From Methanosalsum sp. (lineage in GTDB: Archaea; Halobacteriota; Methanosarcinia; Methanosarcinales; Methanosarcinaceae): 6,925 nucleotides of DNA. The DNA lies in contig SKZM01000151.1 in the NCBI GenBank assembly GCA_007127385.1, positions 1 to 6,925 on the forward strand. Direction: 5' to 3'. Within the stretch, counting starts at the first letter, position 1; every line of letters starts with the position of its first letter. This document shows positions 1-5,144 of this stretch, piece after piece. Below the pieces are notes generated by a model. That model had not been told where the DNA came from and made no database searches. It saw only the letters and a program-made list of their open reading frames with translations. The translations under genes were made by a program, and so were the position numbers.

Positions 1-165
1 TATTTATTAATATATAAAAATTAAATCATATGCTATTGATTATATGTACGATATAATTGAATATGATTCATTATCAGGTTCAATATGGATAACAGGGCTG
101 ATGCAAAATAAATATATTGTATATTATATTAACTGACATATATATTCTTTAGACATTGGTTTTTA

Positions 166-175
166 TTTTATAAAA
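166..175 (+). promoter_or_regulatory. Candidate TATA element upstream of the His-rich surface protein gene
   Basis: TTTTATAAAA is a perfect 10-bp palindrome in an AT-rich stretch. Used as a TATA box it would place transcription start near 195, leaving about 38 nt of leader that includes the AGGTGG ribosome-binding site. A second TATA-like match, TATAAATA at 203-210, would start transcription near 230 and exclude the ribosome-binding site, so it is less likely. The whole 1-233 region is so AT-rich that chance matches are expected, and I see no gene in it. Confidence 0.3.
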
Positions 176-233
176 ATTTTGGATATAAGCCAAACAATTT
201 GGTATAAATAAAATAAACAGGTGGAACAAATTG

Positions 234-1283
234 ATGAATCGGAAAATAAACGAGTTGCTGGGGCTGGCTATAATATTATGTGTTCTGATGGTTATTTTTT
301 CAGTTCCTGTGCTATCGCACTCACATGAGAGCAATGTAATGGATGGGGACTTTCTGGATGCCCGATATGAGATCCGCGCTATTGCCCAGAACATCTATGA
401 TGAGTCTGAATATATTGTACAGGATGAATCCCTTGATCCTGAAATAAGGTCTGTGGCAGAGGATGTGCACCAGGTGGCACATAAAGTGGACATATCTGCA
501 CATGATATGAAGCATCATATCGATGACGGAGATCATGAAAAGGCTGCTAATGAACTGGAAACTCTCAAATCCTATATTATTGAACTTGATGGGCTGGTGC
601 ATGATCTCTGGGACTATGAATTCTATGAGTCACAACACCATGCAGATGAGATTCATGATGAAATGCATGTTTTGCAGCACAAATTTCAGGAATTTGAGGT
701 AATGTTTTATTCATACGTTGATGTTCATGAACATAATGAAGAAAATCATACAGATTCCAGTGATCTGTCTATAAATGAGAAACTGCTTGAACTTAGTAAT
801 GAGATTCGTGCTATAGCTAAGAACATCCATGATGAGTCGGGATATATTGCAGGTGATCAATCACTGGATTTTGAAATCAGGGCCCCGGCAGAAGAAGTGT
901 ACCAGTTGTCACATAAAATAGATAGGTCTGCACATGATATCAGGCACTACATCGATGATGGGGGGGTTGAATATGCTCAGAATGAGATGGAAAATCTGAA
1001 AAGCCTGGTAAATGATCTTGATCGGCATGTACACGACCTTGATAGGATGACTCCGTATTCTCATAAGGGTCATGCAGATGCAGTTCACAATGGCGTGCAT
1101 GCTCTTGAGCATAAAGTTGACGACTTCAGCCAGTTGTTCGGTGAGTGGGTTGAACTCAAATCCAGCAATGAATATGATGTCTCCAGCGAAGAACCTGCTT
1201 CAGATATTCCTGGCTTCCAAATTGTTCTCTCTGCTGCAGGCCTTGTTGCTGCGGCATTTATTGTAAGAAAAATACAGGGTTAA
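234..1283 (+). CDS. Secreted histidine-rich two-repeat protein with PGF-CTERM-like anchor, function unknown
   Basis: 349 residues from the ATG at 234; AGGTGG at 219-224 lies 9 nt upstream. The TTG at 231 is a possible but less likely start. Residues ~1-28 form a signal peptide (basic MNRK start, then a hydrophobic core ending near PVLS). Residues 45-162 and 189-306 are two copies of one module that align without gaps at an offset of exactly 144; by hand count 62 of 118 positions are identical. Both are rich in His, Asp and Glu and look helical. Eight histidines are conserved between copies (83/227, 90/234, 94/238, 123/267, 136/280, 141/285, 145/289, 149/293); total His is about 28 (8%). The only Cys is in the signal peptide. 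An acidic, Ser-rich linker precedes IPGF and a hydrophobic segment ending in basic VRKIQG (~326-349), matching the PGF-CTERM layout processed by archaeosortase A. I infer a protein displayed at the cell surface. The regular His spacing suggests metal or heme binding, but no characterised family was recognised. It has its own terminator, so it is probably monocistronic. Confidence 0.85.
   Translation: MNRKINELLGLAIILCVLMVIFSVPVLSHSHESNVMDGDFLDARYEIRAIAQNIYDESEYIVQDESLDPEIRSVAEDVHQVAHKVDISAHDMKHHIDDGDHEKAANELETLKSYIIELDGLVHDLWDYEFYESQHHADEIHDEMHVLQHKFQEFEVMFYSYVDVHEHNEENHTDSSDLSINEKLLELSNEIRAIAKNIHDESGYIAGDQSLDFEIRAPAEEVYQLSHKIDRSAHDIRHYIDDGGVEYAQNEMENLKSLVNDLDRHVHDLDRMTPYSHKGHADAVHNGVHALEHKVDDFSQLFGEWVELKSSNEYDVSSEEPASDIPGFQIVLSAAGLVAAAFIVRKIQG
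366..719 (+). repeat. His-rich module, copy 1 (coding repeat)
   Basis: First copy of the ~118-codon module within the secreted protein. It aligns without gaps to 798-1151, a 432-nt offset. The shared start reads EIRAIA-x-NI-x-DES-x-YI, and shared later motifs include SAHD, HxIDDG and HADxxH. DNA similarity is also visible, for example at the opening codons of each copy, which indicates internal tandem duplication rather than convergence. Confidence 0.85.
798..1151 (+). repeat. His-rich module, copy 2 (coding repeat)
   Basis: Second copy of the module, separated from copy 1 by a ~26-codon linker rich in His, Glu and Asn. About 53% of residues are identical to copy 1 by hand count, and eight His positions are kept. 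The last ~12 residues of each copy (FxxxFxxxV) are the most diverged apart from the aromatic positions. Confidence 0.85.
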
Positions 1284-1330
1284 AAAGGGACGGGACTTAT
1301 TTCAGAAGTTCCTTTTAAATTCTTTTTTTT
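1283..1330 (+). terminator. Hairpin plus T-tract terminator after the His-rich gene
   Basis: AAAAGGGAC (1283-1291) pairs with GTTCCTTTT (1308-1316): 9 bp with one G-U wobble and a 16-nt loop. A run of eight T follows at 1323-1330. The left arm begins inside the stop codon. The hairpin and T-run favour transcription ending before the glutamate synthase promoter. Confidence 0.65.
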
Positions 1331-1566
1331 GATGTCTTAGTTTTATGGATGGATATTTTCATTATGTGGTCTGAATTTTTCGTATATTTTAAATGAGGTG
1401 AAGTTTCTGGAATATCTAATTGAGCATAAATAATTTAGTTAATGTTTTTACGCTCTTAAAGTGGGAATTTTGCATATCGGATATTGGCGATCTAAAATTT
1501 AGTTTATGGTCAATTGTATTAGCTATTGGTCAACTTACAGATTTTTTAGTCAAAGCCAAAGTATTA
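1331..1566. other. Gene-free AT-rich spacer; two GGTCAA direct repeats
   Basis: No credible coding region, tRNA or rRNA is seen here. GGTCAA occurs at 1508-1513 and 1528-1533, exactly 20 bp apart (about two helical turns) and ~40-65 bp upstream of the operon TATA box, a plausible place for an activator. A third GGTCAA lies in the leader at 1773-1778. CTAAAATTTAG at 1492-1502 is an 11-bp palindrome with a central A. The functional reading of these is inference and weak. Confidence 0.3.
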
Positions 1567-1581
1567 GAAAATTATATATAT
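1567..1581 (+). promoter_or_regulatory. BRE/TATA promoter of the glutamate synthase operon
   Basis: A purine-rich GAAAA (BRE-like, 1567-1571) is followed directly by TTATATATAT (1572-1581). The usual archaeal TATA-to-start distance of ~25 bp puts the transcription start near 1600-1605, inside the palindrome at 1589-1606. That implies a leader of ~220 nt before the first gene. A weaker alternative, TTTATAATA near 1747-1755, would give a short leader but lies inside a hairpin and lacks a BRE-like flank. Confidence 0.55.
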
Positions 1582-1588
1582 CATTAAG

Positions 1589-1606
1589 TAGGTAATAAGT
1601 TACCTA
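1589..1606 (+). promoter_or_regulatory. Predicted NrpR operator (GGTA-N6-TACC palindrome)
   Basis: TAGGTAA-TAAG-TTACCTA is a perfect inverted repeat with 7-bp arms. Its core is GGTA (1591-1594), six bases, TACC (1601-1604). As I recall, this is the form reported for the NrpRI operator of nitrogen-regulated promoters in Methanosarcina mazei, and Methanococcus uses the related GGAA-N6-TTCC. It begins 7 bp after the TATA box and spans the predicted start site, so a bound repressor would block polymerase. Because the genes downstream assimilate ammonia, derepression under nitrogen limitation is the expected behaviour. The sequence match is direct; the identity of the regulator is inferred. Confidence 0.68.
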
Positions 1607-1633
1607 ATACCTATTTAATACATAGGATAAACT

Positions 1634-1799
1634 ATATTCAGGATTACAGATAATGTCGTTTGAATATAAGATGACGAACTGTTCTCCAATTGATAATATA
1701 GTTTTAATATCTGTGAAATACCAGTTATATTCATAGAATGATATGGTTTATAATAACCATTCAGGTAGTAACGGTCAAACTGATTTACTCCCTGAATAT
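1634..1799 (+). promoter_or_regulatory. Nested long-range inverted repeats in the operon leader
   Basis: ATATTCAGG (1634-1642) is the exact reverse complement of CCTGAATAT (1791-1799). Inside this pair, ACAGATA (1646-1652) matches TATCTGT (1708-1714), and ATGGTT-tataat-AACCAT (1743-1760) is a local 6-bp hairpin. Together they could fold as a junction closed by the 9-bp stem, ending ~11 nt before the ribosome-binding site. The 3' arm can instead pair with 1759-1765 (separate entry), so two folds compete. Arms are short and the region is AT-rich, so chance is possible. No known riboswitch class was recognised. Confidence 0.35.
1759..1797 (+). promoter_or_regulatory. Strong leader hairpin just upstream of the first operon gene
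   Basis: ATTCAGG (1759-1765) pairs with CCTGAAT (1791-1797). After a single T/C mismatch the stem continues with AGTAA (1767-1771) and TTACT (1785-1789), giving 12 pairs around a 13-nt loop that can itself form TCA/TGA. It ends 13 nt before the GGTGAT ribosome-binding site. There is no T-run after it, so it is not a typical terminator. It may modulate translation or RNA stability, or act as an operator in DNA form. Confidence 0.5.
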
Positions 1800-1810
1800 G
1801 AAAAATTTAT

Positions 1811-1816
1811 GGTGAT
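1811..1816 (+). promoter_or_regulatory. Ribosome-binding site GGTGAT that sets the amidotransferase start
   Basis: GGTGAT is a six-base match to the archaeal Shine-Dalgarno core (GGAGGTGATC). It lies only 2 nt from the ATG at 1819 but 8 nt from the ATG at 1825. The spacing therefore selects 1825, which also puts the catalytic Cys at position 2. Confidence 0.75.
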
Positions 1817-1824
1817 AAATGAAT

Positions 1825-2877
1825 ATGTGTGGAATCTTCAGTGTAATTGATAGAAATAGGTCCCGGATGGACGGATCTGCTATAAAGGATGCTCTCAGTT
1901 TGATGGATGAGAGGGGGAGTGGAGAAGGTGCTGGTTATGTGGCATATGGCATATATCCTGATTTTCCAGACTGCTATGCTCTTCATGTGTTTTTTGATAA
2001 CATAGTTGAACCAAAGTCAAAGGTTGATGACCTCCTTAGCAAGTGGGGTGTTATTGTACATCAGGAGGAGATCCCTACTTATGAACAGCCCAGGCTTAAG
2101 AGACAGCATATTCCCTGGAGGTATTTTTTCAAGCCCAACAAGGATCTGATGGTAGGGAGCCTGACCCCTGAGGAAGATATAATCATAAAGACGGTCATGG
2201 GTATAAACTCTGGAATTAATGGCGCACTGGTATTTTCTTCTGGAAAGAATATGGGTGTCTTTAAGGCTGCAGGATGGCCAGAGGATGTGGCCAATTTCTA
2301 CCGTATCGACTCCTATAAGGGGTACATATGGCTTGCTCATAACCGCTATCCTACAAACACTCCCGGATGGTGGGGCGGTGCACATCCGTTTAATCTTCTG
2401 GACTGGAGCGTTGTTCACAACGGTGAGATCACATCCTATGGAACGAATCGCCAGTATGTTGAAAGCAATGGATATAAGTGTACAATGTCTACGGATACCG
2501 AAGTTGTAGCTTATCTCTTTGACCTGCTTGGCAGAAAGCATGAACTTCCGGAAAACTTTATCGTAAAAGCCCTGGCTCCCCATTTCTGGGATGAGATCGA
2601 TTCAATGCAACCCCGGGAAAGAGAACTTAACCGGGCCATACGTCTGACATATGGGCCTGCAATGATGAACGGTCCCTTTGGAATAGTTGTGGCAAGAAGT
2701 GATGGGATTGTGGGATTTACAGATCGTATTAAACTCAGGCCTCTTGTGGTGGGAGATGATGGTGACAGACTCTATATCTCCAGCGAAGAGGCAGCAATAC
2801 GTACAGTTGATCCTGATATAGAAAATATATACATGCCAAAGGCAGGGGAACCTGTTATCGGGAGAGTTGTCATATGA
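1825..2877 (+). CDS. Glutamate synthase, glutamine amidotransferase (class II) subunit
   Basis: 350 residues. It hydrolyses glutamine and supplies ammonia to the synthase core. The product begins MCGIF; removal of Met exposes the N-terminal Cys nucleophile of class II (Ntn) amidotransferases. An upstream in-frame ATG at 1819 would bury this Cys and is badly spaced from the ribosome-binding site. Visible active-site motifs are HNRYPTN (172-178, substrate-binding Arg174), VVHNGE (196-201, oxyanion-hole Asn199 and Gly200) and STDTE (222-226, Asp224). The C-terminal DRIKLRP...SSEEAAI segment is the usual end of the domain. It corresponds to the N-terminal ~400 residues of bacterial GltB made as a separate protein; similar stand-alone proteins are called GlxB or archaeal GltB subunit. 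It is the first gene of the operon and overlaps the next by 4 nt (ATGA), suggesting coupled translation. Ammonia channelling to the next subunit is inferred from the family. Confidence 0.93.
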   Translation: MCGIFSVIDRNRSRMDGSAIKDALSLMDERGSGEGAGYVAYGIYPDFPDCYALHVFFDNIVEPKSKVDDLLSKWGVIVHQEEIPTYEQPRLKRQHIPWRYFFKPNKDLMVGSLTPEEDIIIKTVMGINSGINGALVFSSGKNMGVFKAAGWPEDVANFYRIDSYKGYIWLAHNRYPTNTPGWWGGAHPFNLLDWSVVHNGEITSYGTNRQYVESNGYKCTMSTDTEVVAYLFDLLGRKHELPENFIVKALAPHFWDEIDSMQPRERELNRAIRLTYGPAMMNGPFGIVVARSDGIVGFTDRIKLRPLVVGDDGDRLYISSEEAAIRTVDPDIENIYMPKAGEPVIGRVVI

Positions 2878-4385
2878 GTCTGGGAAGTGTCCCCTTAAAA
2901 TACAGGATAGATATTGATCGCGATCAGTGCATGCGGTGCATGAGGTGTGTAGAAAACTGTTCATATGGAGTATTTAGAAATGAAGAAGGTAAACTGATCC
3001 TCAATTCTCGAAAATGCACAGCATGTCACCGATGTATATCTATGTGCCCCAGAGATGCGATTTCACTCAAGGAACGCCCTGTAGATTATAGATCCCATTC
3101 TCTCTGGACAGGCGAGGCACGTGAGGATATCATCAACCAGTCCCGAACAGGTAAGATCTTACTGGCAGGAATGGGTAATGCAAAGGAATATCCAGTAATC
3201 TTTGACAGGCTGGTTCTGGATGCATGTCAGGTAACAAATCCAAGTATTGATCCTTTACGTGAACCAATGGAACTTCGAACCCACATAGGAAAAAAACCAC
3301 CGAGGCTCGAGTTTAAAAAGAATGAGGATGGAGATGTGGATCTTATAACAGAACTTGCCCCCAATCTTGAACTTGAAACGCCGATTATGATTGGGCATAT
3401 GAGCTACGGAGCGATCAGTCTTAATGCCCAGAGAAGTATTGCAAAGGCAGTCTCTAAAGTCGGTACATTCATGGGAACCGGTGAGGGTGGACTTCATGAG
3501 AGTATATATCCATATCAGGATAATATGATCGTTCAGGTGGCATCAGGACGGTTTGGTGTTGATATCAATTATCTTGACAGGGGCGCTGCTATTGAGATCA
3601 AGATCGGTCAGGGTGCAAAGCCTGGTATAGGGGGTCATCTTCCCGGTGAGAAAGTATGCTCTGATGTTTCGTGTACCAGAATGATTCCTCTTGGAAGTGA
3701 TGCTATAAGTCCTGCACCCCATCATGATATCTATAGTATAGAGGATCTGGCCCAGCTGGTAAGAGGCCTCAAGGAAGCTACCCAGTGGAAAAAACCTGTC
3801 TTTGTAAAGGTTGCAGCAGTTCATAACGTTGCAGCTATTGCAGCAGGAATTGCCCGTTCATCGGCAGATGCAGTTGTGATTGATGGATTCAGAGGAGGTA
3901 CTGGTGCAGCACCCAAGGTTTTCCGTGATAATGTAGGAATTCCTATTGAAGCTGCCATTGCAAGTGTTGACAGGAAACTGAATGAGCAAGGTATCAGGAA
4001 TGAAATCTCAATAATTGCAAGCGGTGGAATCAGGAATAGTGCTGACATTGCAAAATCAATTGCTCTGGGTGCTGATGCTGTGTATATAGGAACTGCGGCG
4101 CTGATTGCAATGGGCTGCAGGGTGTGCGGCAGTTGTTACCGTGGTCTATGTCCCTGGGGAATAGCTACCCAGCGCGAGGATCTTGTAAAGCGTCTGGATA
4201 TAGACAGCGGCTCAAGACAGGTTGCAAATCTGATACATGCATGGACGTATGAACTTAGTGAATTGATGGGTGCTGCAGGTATAAACAGTATAGAAAGTTT
4301 AAGAGGAAACAGAGAACGCTTGAGGGGCTACATGCTTGATGAGGGAAGCCTTGATGTTCTGCAGATAAAGCCAATAGGAGCATGA
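2874..4385 (+). CDS. gltB: Glutamate synthase FMN/Fe-S core subunit with N-terminal ferredoxin domain
   Basis: 503 residues. It reduces 2-iminoglutarate (2-oxoglutarate plus ammonia) to glutamate on FMN. Residues ~10-65 hold two [4Fe-4S] motifs, Cys19/22/25/29 and Cys48/51/54/58; the first lacks the usual Pro after its fourth Cys. Residues ~100-480 form the TIM-barrel synthase domain: HMSYGAIS (175-182), GTGEGG (201-206), GFRGGTGAAP (338-347) and ASGGIRNSADIAKSIALGA (382-400) are its FMN/substrate-binding motifs. Cys415-x5-Cys421-x4-Cys426 followed by PWGIAT matches the [3Fe-4S] ligands of bacterial GltS; an extra Cys418 lies between them. The start overlaps the preceding stop in ATGA, with GGGAG at 2860-2864, 9 nt upstream. 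The bacterial GltB amidotransferase and GXGXG domains are absent here and are supplied by the flanking genes. The ferredoxin domain is the likely entry for electrons from the FrhB-like subunit encoded at 5145-6167. Confidence 0.95.
   Translation: MSLGSVPLKYRIDIDRDQCMRCMRCVENCSYGVFRNEEGKLILNSRKCTACHRCISMCPRDAISLKERPVDYRSHSLWTGEAREDIINQSRTGKILLAGMGNAKEYPVIFDRLVLDACQVTNPSIDPLREPMELRTHIGKKPPRLEFKKNEDGDVDLITELAPNLELETPIMIGHMSYGAISLNAQRSIAKAVSKVGTFMGTGEGGLHESIYPYQDNMIVQVASGRFGVDINYLDRGAAIEIKIGQGAKPGIGGHLPGEKVCSDVSCTRMIPLGSDAISPAPHHDIYSIEDLAQLVRGLKEATQWKKPVFVKVAAVHNVAAIAAGIARSSADAVVIDGFRGGTGAAPKVFRDNVGIPIEAAIASVDRKLNEQGIRNEISIIASGGIRNSADIAKSIALGADAVYIGTAALIAMGCRVCGSCYRGLCPWGIATQREDLVKRLDIDSGSRQVANLIHAWTYELSELMGAAGINSIESLRGNRERLRGYMLDEGSLDVLQIKPIGA
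4376..4380 (+). promoter_or_regulatory. Ribosome-binding site AGGAG for the GXGXG subunit
   Basis: AGGAG sits 1 nt before the ATG at 4382 and 10 nt before the in-frame ATG at 4391. A 1-nt gap is too short for normal initiation, so 4391 is favoured. The ATGA overlap at 4382 would mimic the coupling seen at 2874 but lacks usable spacing. Confidence 0.6.
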
Positions 4386-4390
4386 TTTGT

Positions 4391-5140
4391 ATGGTACTTG
4401 ATGAAAAGGTGGTTATTGATGCCCGCGGCATTCATTATACTCCCCTAAATGAGCTAATAAGGCAGGCTGTAGAAGACGGTGCCACTGAAATAGTGCTCAA
4501 AAACGTACTCGGGCAGAGATTTATTGCAGATGCTCTCAAAGCTGATGTCTGTATTGAAATATACGGTGTACCCGGAGGTGATCTGGGAATGTTTATGAGC
4601 GGACCTGTATGTATTGTACATGGAAACTGTGAACATGCACCGGGAAATACAATGGATGATGGAAAGATCATTATCCATGGAAGTACTGGTGACGCTGCTG
4701 CCCATAGTATGAGGGGTGGAAAGATATTTGTCCGGGATTACATAGGCTATCGCGGAGGCATACATATGAAAGAGTATGATCAGAAGAAGCCCATCCTTGT
4801 CATCGGGAAATCTGCACATTCCTTTCTTGGAGAATATATGGCCGGTGGTCTGATTATTTTGCTTGGAATTGATCAGAAAGGCCCATACTTTGAAAGAGGA
4901 ATCGGCAGTGGTATACATGGTGGCAGGATAGTTATTCGTGGGACTGTTGATGATCGCTATCTTGGTGTAGGTGCCAGAAAGATGGAATTGAATGAAAACA
5001 TGCTTTGTGAGATACATTCTCTGGTAAAGGAATTCTGTAATTACTTCAATATTGATGATAAACCTCTGATGGATAATGATTATACGGTCATTGGTCCCTC
5101 AAGCAGCAGACCCTTTGCTGGAAAATATACCTGGGAGTGA
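4391..5140 (+). CDS. Glutamate synthase GXGXG-domain (beta-helix) subunit
   Basis: 249 residues from the ATG at 4391 (252 if the ATG at 4382 is used). It is equivalent to the C-terminal GXGXG domain of GltB, a right-handed beta-helix that in the bacterial enzyme is structural and packs against the amidotransferase and synthase domains; it has no known catalytic residues. Residues ~57-190 show stacked Gly turns: GVPGGDLG, HGNCEHAPGN, GKIIIHGSTG, GGKIFVRDYIG, GEYMAGG, GGRIVIRG. The YRGG-IHMKEY segment (~120-129) is typical of the stand-alone archaeal/GlxC-type proteins. FwdC of formylmethanofuran dehydrogenase shares this fold, but the neighbours and MKEY motif favour glutamate synthase. The C-terminal ~50 residues are outside the helix and may dock to partners. 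It starts 5 nt after the core subunit's stop and ends 4 nt before the next start. Confidence 0.9.
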   Translation: MVLDEKVVIDARGIHYTPLNELIRQAVEDGATEIVLKNVLGQRFIADALKADVCIEIYGVPGGDLGMFMSGPVCIVHGNCEHAPGNTMDDGKIIIHGSTGDAAAHSMRGGKIFVRDYIGYRGGIHMKEYDQKKPILVIGKSAHSFLGEYMAGGLIILLGIDQKGPYFERGIGSGIHGGRIVIRGTVDDRYLGVGARKMELNENMLCEIHSLVKEFCNYFNIDDKPLMDNDYTVIGPSSSRPFAGKYTWE

Positions 5141-5141
5141 T
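5133..5141 (+). promoter_or_regulatory. Ribosome-binding site GGGAGTGAT that sets a GTG start
   Basis: GGGAGTGAT closely resembles GGAGGTGAT and its GGGAG core ends 7 nt before the GTG at 5145. It overlaps the stop codon of the preceding gene. It favours the GTG start over the ATG at 5076, which would force a 65-nt overlap. Confidence 0.75.
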
Positions 5142-5144
5142 ATT

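Noticed and set aside
321..602. 93-codon open frame on the - strand
   Set aside because: Shadow of the His-rich coding sequence; its Met/His/Cys-rich translation simply mirrors CAT/GAT codons of the + strand.
1398..1433. GTG-initiated 11-codon peptide (VKFLEYLIEHK)
   Set aside because: No separate ribosome-binding site or promoter, and it is short enough to occur by chance.
1284..1818. tRNA, CRISPR or insertion-sequence remnants in the long intergenic region
   Set aside because: No cloverleaf, no regularly spaced repeats and no transposase-like frame were seen; only short inverted and direct repeats.
1819..1824. ATG at 1819 as the start of the amidotransferase
   Set aside because: It is 2 nt from GGTGAT and would put two residues before the Met-Cys needed for the N-terminal nucleophile.
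2017..2583. 188-codon open frame on the - strand
   Set aside because: It lies wholly antisense to the amidotransferase gene, which has clear catalytic motifs in the + frame; its own translation shows no recognisable domain.
4454..5017. 187-codon open frame on the - strand
   Set aside because: Antisense to the GXGXG subunit and lacking any family motif; explained by the repetitive Gly-rich codons of the true gene.
5076..5144. ATG at 5076 as the start of the FrhB-like gene
   Set aside because: It would overlap the GXGXG gene by 65 nt and has no ribosome-binding site, while GTG at 5145 has GGGAG with 7-nt spacing.
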